DNA of 64,000 nucleotides from Nitrospiraceae bacterium (GTDB lineage: Bacteria > Nitrospirota > Nitrospiria > Nitrospirales > Nitrospiraceae). The stretch is from NCBI GenBank assembly GCA_919902505.1, contig CAKKRE010000016.1, forward strand, positions 248,001-312,000. Reading direction: 5' to 3'. The position numbers and the translations under genes were made by a program. Positions 1 through 8,255 of the stretch are shown piece by piece; the first letter of the stretch is position 1; the number at the start of each line of letters is the position of its first letter. The notes beneath the pieces were generated by a model, which made no database searches, was not told where the DNA came from, and saw nothing but the letters and a program-made list of their open reading frames with translations.

Positions 1-2937
1 GACCTCAACCGGGTGTCCTGGGATACGGCCTTCACCTATGTCGCCAAAGCCGCCGTGCTCATCGCGACGCGCTACAGCGGTGAAGCCGGTGCCCGTCGTC
101 TCCGCGAGCAGGGCTATGCTCCGGAAATGATCGAAATGATGAAGGGTGCGGGCGTGCGGACGTTCAAGCATCGCGCCGGTATGCCGGTGCTCGGCATCGT
201 CGGTAAGATGATGAACACCCGCTTCAACGGCGGATGTTTGCCGTTGCTGGACTCCTGGATCCGCAAAGTCGATGCGGATAAAGCCCAGGGAGGAAAGTAC
301 TACTCCAACTACACCTGGCACGGCGACCAAGATCCTTCCCATCCGTTCTGGAACGGGACCCAGAACTGCGACGTCGACCTCTCCGACATGCGCTTCTCCA
401 AGCTGAACACCAGCTGGGGTAAGAACTTCGTCGAGAACAAGATGCCGGAAGCGCACTGGAAGCTCGAGTCCATCGAGCGCGGCGCGCGGATCGTCGTCAT
501 TACGCCGGAGTACAACCCAACGGCCTACCGCGCAGACTACTGGATTCCTGTGCGGCCGGAGACCGATGGCGCGAACTTCCTCGGTGCCTGCAAAATCATT
601 TTCGACGAAAACTTGCAGGACATCGATTACATCAAGGAATTTTCCGACCTGCCGTTGCTCGTACGGACGGATACGCTCCAGTATCTCGATCCGCGCGATG
701 TGATTGCGGATTACAAGTTCCCGGATTTCTCGAAGAGCTATTCGGGACGCATCCAATCCTTGAAGCCTGAGCAGATCGAACGGCTCGGCGGCATGATGGT
801 CTGGGACCTGGCGAAGGGGAAAGCTGTTCCTCTGCACCGGGAACAGGTCGGATTCCACTTCAAGGAGAGCGGCATTGATCCAGCACTGACCGGAACCTTC
901 CGGGTCAAGCTGCTCAACGGTCGCGAGATCGACGTGATGTCGATCTACCAGATGTATCAAGTCCACTTGCAGGACTACGATCTGGACACCACGCACCAAA
1001 TCACCCGTGCGCCGAAGGACCTCATCGTCCGTTGGGCGCGTGATTCGGGCACGATCAAGCCGGCCGCGATGCACAACGGCGAAGGCGTCTGTCACTATTT
1101 CCACATGACGGAAATGGGCCGGGCGGCTGCGTTGGTGATGACCATCACCGGCAACATCGGAAAGTTCGGGACGGGCTGCCATACCTGGTCTGGTAACTAC
1201 AAGGCCGGTATCTGGAACGCCGTTCCTTGGTCCGGCGCGGGACTCGCGGTGCATACCGGTGAAGATCCCTTCAACCTGACCTTGGATCCGAATGCCCACG
1301 GCAAAGAGATCAAGACCCGTTCCTATTACTATGGTGAAGAAGTCGGGTACTGGAACCATGGTGATACGGCCTTGATCGTCAACACGCCGAAGTACGGACG
1401 CAAGGTGTTCACCGGCAAGACCCACATGCCGAGCCCCAGCAAAGTCCGCTGGGTGACCAACGTGAACATTCTGAACAACGCCAAGCACCACTATGACATG
1501 GTGAAAAACGTCGATCCGAACATCGAGATGATCGTCACGCAAGACATCGAGATGACCTCGGACGTCAACCATGCCGACGTGGCGTTTGCATGTAACTCGT
1601 GGATGGAATTCACCTATCCGGAAATGACTGGCACGGTCTCCAATCCGTGGATTCAGATCTGGAAGGGTGGTATCCGCCCGCTGTACGACACCCGTAACGA
1701 TGCGGACACCTTCGCCGGCGTCGCAGCCAAGTTGGCTGAAATGACCGGAGATGCGCGGTTCCGCGGCGTGTTCCACTTCGTGTACATGAACCGCGTCGAT
1801 GTATATCCGCAGCGGATGCTGGATGCCAGCGCCACCTGCTACGGGTACAGCGCTGACGTCATGTTGAAGTCGGAAAAGGGCTGGATGGTCATGGGTCGTA
1901 CCTATCCGCGCCACCCGCTCTGGGAAGAGACCAACGAGTCCAAGCCCCAGTGGACGCGGTCGGGTCGTATCGAGACCTACCGTATTGAGCCGGAAGCCAT
2001 CGAATACGGGGAAAACTTCATTTCACACCGGGAAGGCCCGGAGTGTACCCCGTATCTGCCGAATGCGATTTTCTCGAACAATCCGTTCATTCGGCCGGAT
2101 GACTACGGTATTCCGATCACCGCGCAGCACCATGATGACAAGCACGTGCGAAACATCAAGCTGCCGTGGGCGGAAATCAAGCGGCATCCGAACCCGTTGT
2201 GGGAAAAGGGCTACCAGTTCTACTGCGTCACGCCCAAGACCCGGCACCGGGTGCATAGCCAATGGTCGGTGAACGACTGGGTGCAGATTTACGAGTCGAA
2301 CTTCGGCGATCCGTACCGTATGGACAAACGGACACCGGGTGTCGGCGAACACCAGTTGCACATCAACCCGCAAGCGGCGAAAGACCGCGGCATCAACGAC
2401 GGCGACTACGTCTTTGTCGACGGTAACCCGGTGGACCGGCCCTATCGCGGCTGGAAGCCCTCGGATCCGTTCTACAAGGTGTCCCGTTTGATGATTCGTG
2501 CCAAGTACAACCCGGCGTATCCGTACCACGTCACGATGGCAAAGCATGCCCCGTATGTGGCCACGGCGAAGTCGGTGAAAGGTCACGAGACGCGGCCAGA
2601 CGGACGCGCCATTGCGGTGGACACCGGTTATCAGTCCAACTTCCGGTACGGCGCTCAACAGTCGTTCACCAGAAGCTGGTTGATGCCGATGCACCAGACC
2701 GACTCACTCCCCGGCAAACACACGATTGCCTGGAAGTTCAAGTGGGGCTATGCCATCGATCACCATGGCATCAACACGGTTCCGAAGGAATGCTTGATCC
2801 GCATCACCAAGGCGGAAGACGGCGGTATCGGAGCGCGTGGTCCGTGGGAACCAGTCCGGACCGGCTTCACGCCAGGTCAGGAAAACGAGTTCATGATCAA
2901 GTGGCTTAAGGGTGAACATATCAAGATCAAGGTCTAG
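1..2937 (+). CDS. nxrA: Nitrite oxidoreductase alpha subunit NxrA, 5' end missing
   Basis: Catalytic molybdopterin subunit that oxidises nitrite to nitrate, a member of the type II DMSO reductase family. The frame is open to base 1, so the GTG at 13 is internal. About 978 residues are present; known Nitrospira NxrA is close to 1150 residues, so roughly 170 N-terminal residues, including the region expected to hold the export signal and the [4Fe-4S] cysteines, lie outside the window. The visible part has the long molybdopterin oxidoreductase body and the C-terminal dinucleotide-binding domain (for example the HQLHINPQAAKDRGINDGD stretch). nxrB follows after 108 bases. Identity is firm from overall sequence and the adjacent nxrB. 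Confidence 0.95.
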   Translation, partial: DLNRVSWDTAFTYVAKAAVLIATRYSGEAGARRLREQGYAPEMIEMMKGAGVRTFKHRAGMPVLGIVGKMMNTRFNGGCLPLLDSWIRKVDADKAQGGKYYSNYTWHGDQDPSHPFWNGTQNCDVDLSDMRFSKLNTSWGKNFVENKMPEAHWKLESIERGARIVVITPEYNPTAYRADYWIPVRPETDGANFLGACKIIFDENLQDIDYIKEFSDLPLLVRTDTLQYLDPRDVIADYKFPDFSKSYSGRIQSLKPEQIERLGGMMVWDLAKGKAVPLHREQVGFHFKESGIDPALTGTFRVKLLNGREIDVMSIYQMYQVHLQDYDLDTTHQITRAPKDLIVRWARDSGTIKPAAMHNGEGVCHYFHMTEMGRAAALVMTITGNIGKFGTGCHTWSGNYKAGIWNAVPWSGAGLAVHTGEDPFNLTLDPNAHGKEIKTRSYYYGEEVGYWNHGDTALIVNTPKYGRKVFTGKTHMPSPSKVRWVTNVNILNNAKHHYDMVKNVDPNIEMIVTQDIEMTSDVNHADVAFACNSWMEFTYPEMTGTVSNPWIQIWKGGIRPLYDTRNDADTFAGVAAKLAEMTGDARFRGVFHFVYMNRVDVYPQRMLDASATCYGYSADVMLKSEKGWMVMGRTYPRHPLWEETNESKPQWTRSGRIETYRIEPEAIEYGENFISHREGPECTPYLPNAIFSNNPFIRPDDYGIPITAQHHDDKHVRNIKLPWAEIKRHPNPLWEKGYQFYCVTPKTRHRVHSQWSVNDWVQIYESNFGDPYRMDKRTPGVGEHQLHINPQAAKDRGINDGDYVFVDGNPVDRPYRGWKPSDPFYKVSRLMIRAKYNPAYPYHVTMAKHAPYVATAKSVKGHETRPDGRAIAVDTGYQSNFRYGAQQSFTRSWLMPMHQTDSLPGKHTIAWKFKWGYAIDHHGINTVPKECLIRITKAEDGGIGARGPWEPVRTGFTPGQENEFMIKWLKGEHIKIKV

Positions 2938-2953
2938 GACAGAGGTACATAGT

Positions 2954-2973
2954 CTGAGAGGCATGCCTCTCGG
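2954..2973 (+). promoter_or_regulatory. Hairpin in the nxrA-nxrB intergenic region
   Basis: A perfect 16-base palindrome, GAGAGGCATGCCTCTC at 2956-2971, is extended by a U-G and a C-G pair, giving an 8-pair stem with a CATG loop 17 bases after the nxrA stop. There is no T run, so it does not look like a terminator. It may protect or process the nxrAB messenger; that role is inferred. Confidence 0.45.
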
Positions 2974-3045
2974 CACTTCGTCCTCGGTACTTGAAACGAA
3001 TGCGAACCATTAACTACATGATCATGTTCAGAAGGAGGATTCACA

Positions 3046-4335
3046 ATGCCAGAAGTCTATAACTGGCAACTGGGACGGAAGATGCTGTATCCCTACGAGG
3101 AACGGCATCCGAAGTGGCAGTTTGCCTTTGTGTTCAACATCAATCGCTGTTTGGCTTGTCAGACCTGTTCGATGGCCGACAAGTCCACCTGGCTCTTCTC
3201 GAAGGGGCAGGAGTACATGTGGTGGAACAACGTGGAAACCAAGCCGTACGGCGGGTATCCGCAGTTCTACGACGTGAAGATCACCCAGCTCATCGAGCAG
3301 GTGAACCCGGGCGGGCAGGTGTGGAACGTCCGCGTCGGACGCAAGCACCATGCGCCATACGGGGTGTTCGAGGGAATGACCATTTTCGACGCCGGCGCCA
3401 AAGTCGGACAGGCGGCGATCGGGTACATCCCCACGGACCAAGAATGGCGGTTCGTGAACATCTATGAAGACACGGCGACCTCGATGCGCGCCCTGGTCGA
3501 AAACATCGACAAGTCCGGCTTTACGCGCGATGAACCGTGGCGTCTCTCCGGCAGCAGCTTGCCGGAGCACGAGACGTATTTCTTCTACCTGCAGCGGATC
3601 TGTAACCACTGCACCTATCCGGGCTGCCTGGCAGCCTGCCCGCGGAAGGCGATCTACAAGCGGCCGGAAGACGGCATCGTGTTGATCGACCAGAACCGTT
3701 GCCGCGGGTACAAGAAGTGCGTGGAACAGTGTCCGTTCAAGAAGCCGATGTACCGGGGAACCACACGCGTCTCTGAAAAGTGTATCGCGTGTTATCCGCG
3801 CATCGAAGGCAAAGACCCGCTGACAGGCGGCGAGCCGATGGAAACGCGTTGTATGGCGGCCTGCGTGGGTAAGATCCGCATGCAGTCGTTGATGCGCATC
3901 GGGGAAGACGGCCTGTGGGCGGAAGACCGCTGGCATCCCCTGTACTACACGATTCGTGTGGAGCAGGTGGCGCTCCCGCTGTATCCGCAGTGGGGTACCG
4001 AGCCCAACGGCTTCTACATCCCGCCACGGCATAGCCCACGGGGCTACGCGCGGCAGATGTTCGGCCCGGGCGTGGATAACGCCATCGAGAAGTACCTCGT
4101 GCCCAGCCGCGAACTGTTGGCCGTCCTCCAGCTCTGGAGAGCCAGCCAGCAGATCGTCTTCCGGTACGATGTCATTCCTGGACCGAAAGTGTTTGAAACC
4201 CAGATCCATGGGAAGCGTTTCGACATGTACAACGATACCGTGTTGGGCTTCAACAAGTCGGGCAAGGAAGTGGCGCGTATTCAGGTCGAAGAGCCGATCT
4301 ACATTCGGCCGGCCGAGCGCGTGAACTGGCTGTAA
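3046..4335 (+). CDS. nxrB: Nitrite oxidoreductase beta subunit NxrB
   Basis: Iron-sulfur subunit (429 aa) that carries electrons from the molybdenum site of NxrA to the haem subunit. Four cysteine groups are visible: CLACQTC near residue 31, CNHCTYPGCLAACP near 186, CRGYKKCVEQCP near 220 and CIACYP followed by CMAACVGK near 246-280, the NarH/NxrB arrangement of several cubane clusters. There is no signal peptide, as expected if it is carried across the membrane with NxrA. Length and sequence fit Nitrospira NxrB, which is widely used as a marker gene. The ATG at 3046 has a strong AGGAGG site nine bases upstream. A strong terminator hairpin follows. Confidence 0.96.
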   Translation: MPEVYNWQLGRKMLYPYEERHPKWQFAFVFNINRCLACQTCSMADKSTWLFSKGQEYMWWNNVETKPYGGYPQFYDVKITQLIEQVNPGGQVWNVRVGRKHHAPYGVFEGMTIFDAGAKVGQAAIGYIPTDQEWRFVNIYEDTATSMRALVENIDKSGFTRDEPWRLSGSSLPEHETYFFYLQRICNHCTYPGCLAACPRKAIYKRPEDGIVLIDQNRCRGYKKCVEQCPFKKPMYRGTTRVSEKCIACYPRIEGKDPLTGGEPMETRCMAACVGKIRMQSLMRIGEDGLWAEDRWHPLYYTIRVEQVALPLYPQWGTEPNGFYIPPRHSPRGYARQMFGPGVDNAIEKYLVPSRELLAVLQLWRASQQIVFRYDVIPGPKVFETQIHGKRFDMYNDTVLGFNKSGKEVARIQVEEPIYIRPAERVNWL

Positions 4336-4390
4336 GACTCACACTGACGAGAGAGGGCAACTTCGCTCGGCAGTGAAGGACCGCAGCACA

Positions 4391-4433
4391 AGGAAGGCAG
4401 GAAGTTCGAAAGAACTTCCTGCCTTCCTACTTT
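4391..4433 (+). terminator. Terminator of the nxrAB transcript
   Basis: A perfect 17-base-pair stem (4391-4407 with 4412-4428) has a GAAA tetraloop and is followed by TACTTT. The stem is unusually long, while the T tract is short and broken, so it may also act as a 3' stabiliser of the nxrAB messenger. Confidence 0.85.
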
Positions 4434-4719
4434 CAGGCAAGAGGCAGACGTTCACAGAACCGGCAACTGCACCTATTCAGGACCTTCCCTTCCCCAGCTG
4501 AACAAAGAGCGCCGAAGCGCCCACGATCACAACGGCTGAGCTGCATACCCCACGAGAACTCCCTCCTACTTAGTTCTCCCAAGAAACGGGCCCGATCCCC
4601 CCCTCCAGTACCAGGTTTCATCGTCACGGCGAAGTCTTGGATACATTGCCTTTCCCAACATCTGGCTGGCCATAGGAAACACCCGGCTCATCCCATCATA
4701 GAGGGGATCTGTGCAGATG
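4434..4719. other. Intergenic stretch without a recognised gene
   Basis: No open frame here has both a ribosome site and recognisable sequence on either strand. One short inverted repeat is present (GAGAACT at 4554-4560 with AGTTCTC at 4572-4578), of unknown meaning. Confidence 0.6.
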
Positions 4720-4748
4720 TTGACAGGCTCCCCTTTGACGGCTATACT
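4720..4748 (+). promoter_or_regulatory. Sigma-70 type promoter of bfd
   Basis: TTGACA at 4720-4725 and TATACT at 4743-4748 are separated by exactly 17 bases. This is the best consensus match I found in the window. The expected start point is near 4755, just upstream of a Fur-type palindrome. Confidence 0.8.
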
Positions 4749-4757
4749 CACCATAGT

Positions 4758-4772
4758 TGATAACAGTTATCA
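4758..4772. promoter_or_regulatory. Fur-type operator in front of bfd
   Basis: TGATAACAGTTATCA is a perfect 7-1-7 inverted repeat. It matches the classical 7-1-7 Fur consensus TGATAATNATTATCA at all but one position per arm. It starts about ten bases after the -10 box, so a bound regulator would cover the transcription start and repress bfd when iron is plentiful. Confidence 0.7.
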
Positions 4773-4838
4773 GTATCGAGAAATTGAGTACATCAGACGC
4801 CCGCAAGGACAACCGATCATCAGTGGGAGATGCCACTC

Positions 4839-5045
4839 ATGTATGTCTGCTTATGTAAGGGCTTAACGGAATCAGATGTGCGGGCGGCCGGTCGTCAGGG
4901 CTTCCTGACCACCAGACAAATCGTTGCTGAATTCGGCTTGCGTGAGAGCGGATGCTGCGGCCGTTGCGCGAAGAATATCCACGAACTTGTGTCGCTGGCA
5001 AAGAGCCAGCTGGAGACTACCTGTCAAAATCCTGTGCGATCCTAG
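4839..5045 (+). CDS. bfd: BFD-like [2Fe-2S] ferredoxin
   Basis: Small (68 aa) bacterioferritin-associated ferredoxin-type protein. The cysteine pattern is the BFD one: CLC near the N-terminus and CCGRC about 35 residues later, which together can bind a [2Fe-2S] cluster. BFD proteins donate electrons to bacterioferritin to release stored iron, or serve as domains of nitrite and nitrate reductases. The ATG at 4839 is preferred over the in-frame ATG at 4830 because GGGAG lies nine bases before it, whereas it touches 4830. The consensus promoter and Fur-type box upstream fit an iron-starvation gene. No bacterioferritin gene is in the window. Confidence 0.8.
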   Translation: MYVCLCKGLTESDVRAAGRQGFLTTRQIVAEFGLRESGCCGRCAKNIHELVSLAKSQLETTCQNPVRS

Positions 5046-5064
5046 AATCCCGATTCAGAAGCAA

Positions 5065-5697
5065 TCACGGCCCGCTCGAATCGGCCCCATTTCCTTGTGA
5101 CTCGAATCCCTTCTTGACCGCACCGGCAACGTCGGCCACGCGCCGACCCAACTCGCGGGCTCCGGTCAGCTCTTGCGCATCAATGCCAGGACTGTCGCCT
5201 TCTGTTGTCGCAGAAGCGCCAAACGCACCACCACCGCTGACGACAATCATCTGATTCCCGAGCATGGCCGCAAGAAGAGAGAGCATCGTGAGCTCCTTCC
5301 CACTGGAAATCTGGCCGCCGGTTGCAAATGCAGCCCCTACCTTGTTCTTCAATTTGAATTCCGGAAACACGCCGAACTTGAATTGCCAGTCGTCGATAAA
5401 CGTCTTCACCTCGCCGGCCATGTTGGACCAATAGACAGGAGACCCGAGCACAATGGCATCGGCGGCGAATAATTCCTCAGCCGTCACTTTCCCCACACGC
5501 TTCAGGACAACATGCGTCCGGGGCACCGATCGAGCGCCCTCTGCAACCGCCTCGGCCATTCGCTCGGTGTGCCCGGAAAGAGAGTGATACGCCACCAGCA
5601 CATTGATCGCCGGCGGGCTATCAGCCGCTCGGCCAATGATCGGCCAGGCCAGAAGACTGCTGACGCACAGAAGCAGCACTCGCCACAGCTGAATCAT
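5065..5697 (-). CDS. Exported flavodoxin / WrbA-like FMN protein
   Basis: A 210-residue protein of the flavodoxin fold. After the leader it shows the phosphate loop SLSGHTERM (FMN binding), then GSPVYWSNMAGEVKTFIDDW and a glycine-rich ATGGQ segment, as in WrbA and NAD(P)H-dependent FMN reductases. The ATG at 5697 is chosen because AGAGGTG precedes it and it begins a good signal peptide (hydrophobic residues 5-18, then GRAADSP); a longer frame to 5838 adds sequence that looks untranslated. A signal peptide on a flavodoxin is unusual and points to the periplasm. It converges on bfd with 19 bases between them. The electron partner is unknown. Confidence 0.75.
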   Translation of the reverse strand: MIQLWRVLLLCVSSLLAWPIIGRAADSPPAINVLVAYHSLSGHTERMAEAVAEGARSVPRTHVVLKRVGKVTAEELFAADAIVLGSPVYWSNMAGEVKTFIDDWQFKFGVFPEFKLKNKVGAAFATGGQISSGKELTMLSLLAAMLGNQMIVVSGGGAFGASATTEGDSPGIDAQELTGARELGRRVADVAGAVKKGFESQGNGADSSGP

Positions 5698-5838
5698 GAC
5701 GCACCTCTTACTGGAGAAGAAAACAACCTGACATCGGCTGGGCCAGGCCGTGAGCGGCCTGGCATGAACTAGTCGCAACTTCGAATCGAGGACTGGGGAC
5801 TGGAACTCAGGAAAACTCGCCCAACCGGACCGTAGCAC

Positions 5839-6024
5839 TTACCGGCGAATGATTTCTTCGTCCATGTGCTCTTCAACCGACACTTGGGTCAACGTCCCGC
5901 GGTAATCACACTTGTGGCAACGGATTCTGAACTCCTCAATCCACTTTTCCTGCACATATGATTGGCGGCACTTCGGACAGACAAATACGCCTCGCATGTA
6001 CACCACACGTCGCGTTTCTTTCAT
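5839..6024 (-). CDS. Small zinc-ribbon protein
   Basis: A 61-residue protein with two CxxC pairs, CPKC near residue 16 and CHKC near residue 36, spaced as in a zinc ribbon, followed by an acidic tail. The start ATG has a strong GGAGGGG site. No specific family is recognised; such proteins bind nucleic acid or protein partners. It lies 141 bases upstream of the exported flavodoxin on the same strand and may be cotranscribed with it. Confidence 0.65.
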   Translation of the reverse strand: MKETRRVVYMRGVFVCPKCRQSYVQEKWIEEFRIRCHKCDYRGTLTQVSVEEHMDEEIIRR

Positions 6025-6163
6025 GAATCCCCTCCATCCAAGTCAAATGATAGGGCGAGGATGGCATAGGGGCCGGCGGAATTGCAAGACAGCGTCGCAC
6101 ACGGAGCTACGAGACCAATTCAGGCGCCTTGACGGCTCGCAGGGCGCCCGCTAGGATGCAGCC

Positions 6164-6676
6164 ATGACGCTCAAACCGACAGTTGCTCTTGATAAAGCAC
6201 GATCCCCAGCACTGCCGGCCCGTGCGATGTTGTGGTTATGGGGCATCACCATACTGGCTGTGGTCTCATCCAGCTGGGCCGCTGATCTGCCCACCGACAC
6301 ACTCATCACAGTTAAAACACCGACCGGCACGCTGATTCAGGCTGAATTAGCTGATACGGCCTTGAAACGTGCCCAGGGATTGATGTTTCGGGAGCATCTG
6401 GCGGATGACCGAGGCATGCTGTTCATCTTCGGCGACGCCCAGCCCTGGACATTCTGGATGAAGAATACCAAGACTCCCCTCGATATTATCTGGATGGACG
6501 CGAAGAAAACGATCGTCCATATCGAGCGAAACGTCCCCATTTGCACCAGACAAGACGATGGCTGCCCGCAGTACCACTCAGAGGAAGGAGCGCTGTACGT
6601 ATTGGAGCTTGGCGGGGGCCGCGCGGCGGCACTGCAGCTTCAACGCGGTATGAAACTGAGCTTCAAACAGCCCTGA
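6164..6676 (+). CDS. Exported DUF192 protein
   Basis: A 170-residue protein. Residues about 20-40 form a signal peptide ending in SWAAD. The rest is a DUF192 domain: an ELADTALKRAQGLMFRE segment, then RGMLFIF, WTFWMKNT and PLDIIW, the most conserved blocks of the family, and the usual closing LELGGG. DUF192 proteins are small exported beta-barrels of unclear biochemical role. It converges on the mechanosensitive channel gene with 16 bases between the stops. Confidence 0.85.
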   Translation: MTLKPTVALDKARSPALPARAMLWLWGITILAVVSSSWAADLPTDTLITVKTPTGTLIQAELADTALKRAQGLMFREHLADDRGMLFIFGDAQPWTFWMKNTKTPLDIIWMDAKKTIVHIERNVPICTRQDDGCPQYHSEEGALYVLELGGGRAAALQLQRGMKLSFKQP

Positions 6677-6692
6677 CCAGCCTTCAGCCTGA

Positions 6693-8207
6693 TTACTGCG
6701 CCTTGCGCGCCCCCCAGAAAAAGTTCTGAATACGCTCGACGAGGGAACGCGTGTGTGTGACTGTCGAAAGGGCGGCCGCATCACGAGACAGTTGCGCTTT
6801 CGCTGCCGCCGTCGCCGCCTGCCGACGGGCCACCACCTCGCCGATCCGCTCGATCAATCGCCGGTCTTCCTGAACGACCTGTAACAACGCCTGCTTCCCC
6901 ACGGCAATGACCAACAACTCCGTCGCGGCCAATACCGTGGCCGAACGCGGCTCACCGGTTAACAGAGACATTTCGCCGAAAAACTTCCCTGCGTCAAGCG
7001 TCGTCACCGTGGAACTAAGCCCCCCCTGTTCCAACCGCACATCAGCTTTTCCGGAAGCGATGACGTAGAGGACCTCTCCGGGCTCCCCCTGACGAACAAC
7101 CCGTTCACCAGGCAAGTAGGACTCCCATCGCGCTTCTTTTGCCAACGCTTCGAGCTGCTTGGCATCGAGCGCACCCAAAAAGTCGACCGCCGCGAGTTGG
7201 ACAACCATGCGTCCGACCGCCTGCCCGTTCGCAACGACCTCCGGTTCGACCGTCTGATGCACCACACGCTGAGGAAAGGGAATCTCGATTCCATTGCGCG
7301 CAAAGGCATGCCAAATGTACGTCCGCATCCGGCTCTCGATCATATCCCGCTGTGCGAAATCACCGATCGGAAATTTGATTCGATACTGAATCGCCGATTC
7401 ATTAAATGCCGTGACCAGAGCGGTCGCTTTCGGGTCCTGCAATACCCCCGGCACCGCCACAGCCGCCTCAAGCAACGTCGCACAGACCTGCTCAGGCAGA
7501 GTGCGATAGGCGGCATCGACATACACGCTACAGAAATGCGTCGTCGTGGGCCTGCTAAAATTCGTCACCCCGCTCTGGATCACCAGATCGTTAGGCAGCG
7601 ACACGAGATCGTGAGCGCGAGTCAGCAGCGTCACATGCTCCATGCCGATGTGGGTCACCATCCCTTCACGATCAACCACCGTGATCCACTCCCCCACCTT
7701 CACAATCTTTCCCAGCTCAATTCCGGAAAAGAAACGCGTCAGCGTATCTTTCAACGCGACACCGACCATCGCCGCCGCAACGGTCGGCAACGCCACCAGG
7801 GCCACGAGGTTGATCCCCATGACCAGCCAGAGGATCAACACTCCGGCAGCCACCACTTCCGCGCCGATGAGCAGCTGCCGGACAATATCGGGGATATAGC
7901 GCTGCCCTCGTTCGATCAGCCATTCGCCGATGATCAGGACATCAAGAATCGTGAAGAGGAAAAAAGATGCGCCCAGCCAGGCCGCGACATCGAGTCCCGA
8001 CCGGACAAAGTGCGGAATGTGGCTCACGAGTTCGCTGCGGCCGACCAACGCGGCGGTGACGAGCACCAGTGCCACACCGCCGGCATAGAACGGGAACGGC
8101 GGCGCCGACCTGCCGCGTCGAGCCACCAGATAGGTCAGGCCCATCAACACCGCGGCCATGACGGCAAGCATCGCCATCACCGTGCCGACCAGTAGACCGA
8201 GGCTCAT
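6693..8207 (-). CDS. MscS-family channel with cyclic-nucleotide-binding domain
   Basis: A 504-residue membrane protein. About four to five hydrophobic segments fill residues 1-170, followed by the MscS beta domain (GIELGKIVKVGEWITVVDREG) and a mixed alpha/beta domain. The last 150 residues form a cNMP-binding domain with the phosphate-cassette-like FGEMSLLTGEPRSATV. This is the bacterial cyclic-nucleotide-gated (bCNG) architecture, in which a ligand may modulate an osmotic safety valve. The ATG at 8207 is preferred over 8237 because GGTGAG precedes it. It lies 48 bases downstream of rel and probably shares its transcript. Confidence 0.85.
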   Translation of the reverse strand: MSLGLLVGTVMAMLAVMAAVLMGLTYLVARRGRSAPPFPFYAGGVALVLVTAALVGRSELVSHIPHFVRSGLDVAAWLGASFFLFTILDVLIIGEWLIERGQRYIPDIVRQLLIGAEVVAAGVLILWLVMGINLVALVALPTVAAAMVGVALKDTLTRFFSGIELGKIVKVGEWITVVDREGMVTHIGMEHVTLLTRAHDLVSLPNDLVIQSGVTNFSRPTTTHFCSVYVDAAYRTLPEQVCATLLEAAVAVPGVLQDPKATALVTAFNESAIQYRIKFPIGDFAQRDMIESRMRTYIWHAFARNGIEIPFPQRVVHQTVEPEVVANGQAVGRMVVQLAAVDFLGALDAKQLEALAKEARWESYLPGERVVRQGEPGEVLYVIASGKADVRLEQGGLSSTVTTLDAGKFFGEMSLLTGEPRSATVLAATELLVIAVGKQALLQVVQEDRRLIERIGEVVARRQAATAAAKAQLSRDAAALSTVTHTRSLVERIQNFFWGARKAQ

Positions 8208-8255
8208 GCGGATCTCACCTGATGCTGGGAGGAGCACACACGAACACCTCTCGGG

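Noticed and set aside
2023-2694. A 223-codon frame antisense to nxrA
   Set aside because: Shadow of a high-GC coding frame; sequence has no family features.
3028-4209. A 393-codon open frame antisense to nxrB
   Set aside because: It mirrors the codon structure of nxrB on the other strand, has no recognisable domain and no ribosome site.
4554-4578. Seven-base inverted repeat in the gap after nxrB
   Set aside because: Short, with an 11-base loop and no T run or nearby gene end; could be chance.
7197-8195. A 332-codon frame antisense to the mechanosensitive channel gene
   Set aside because: His/Arg-rich shadow frame without a start site; the minus strand gene has clear domains.
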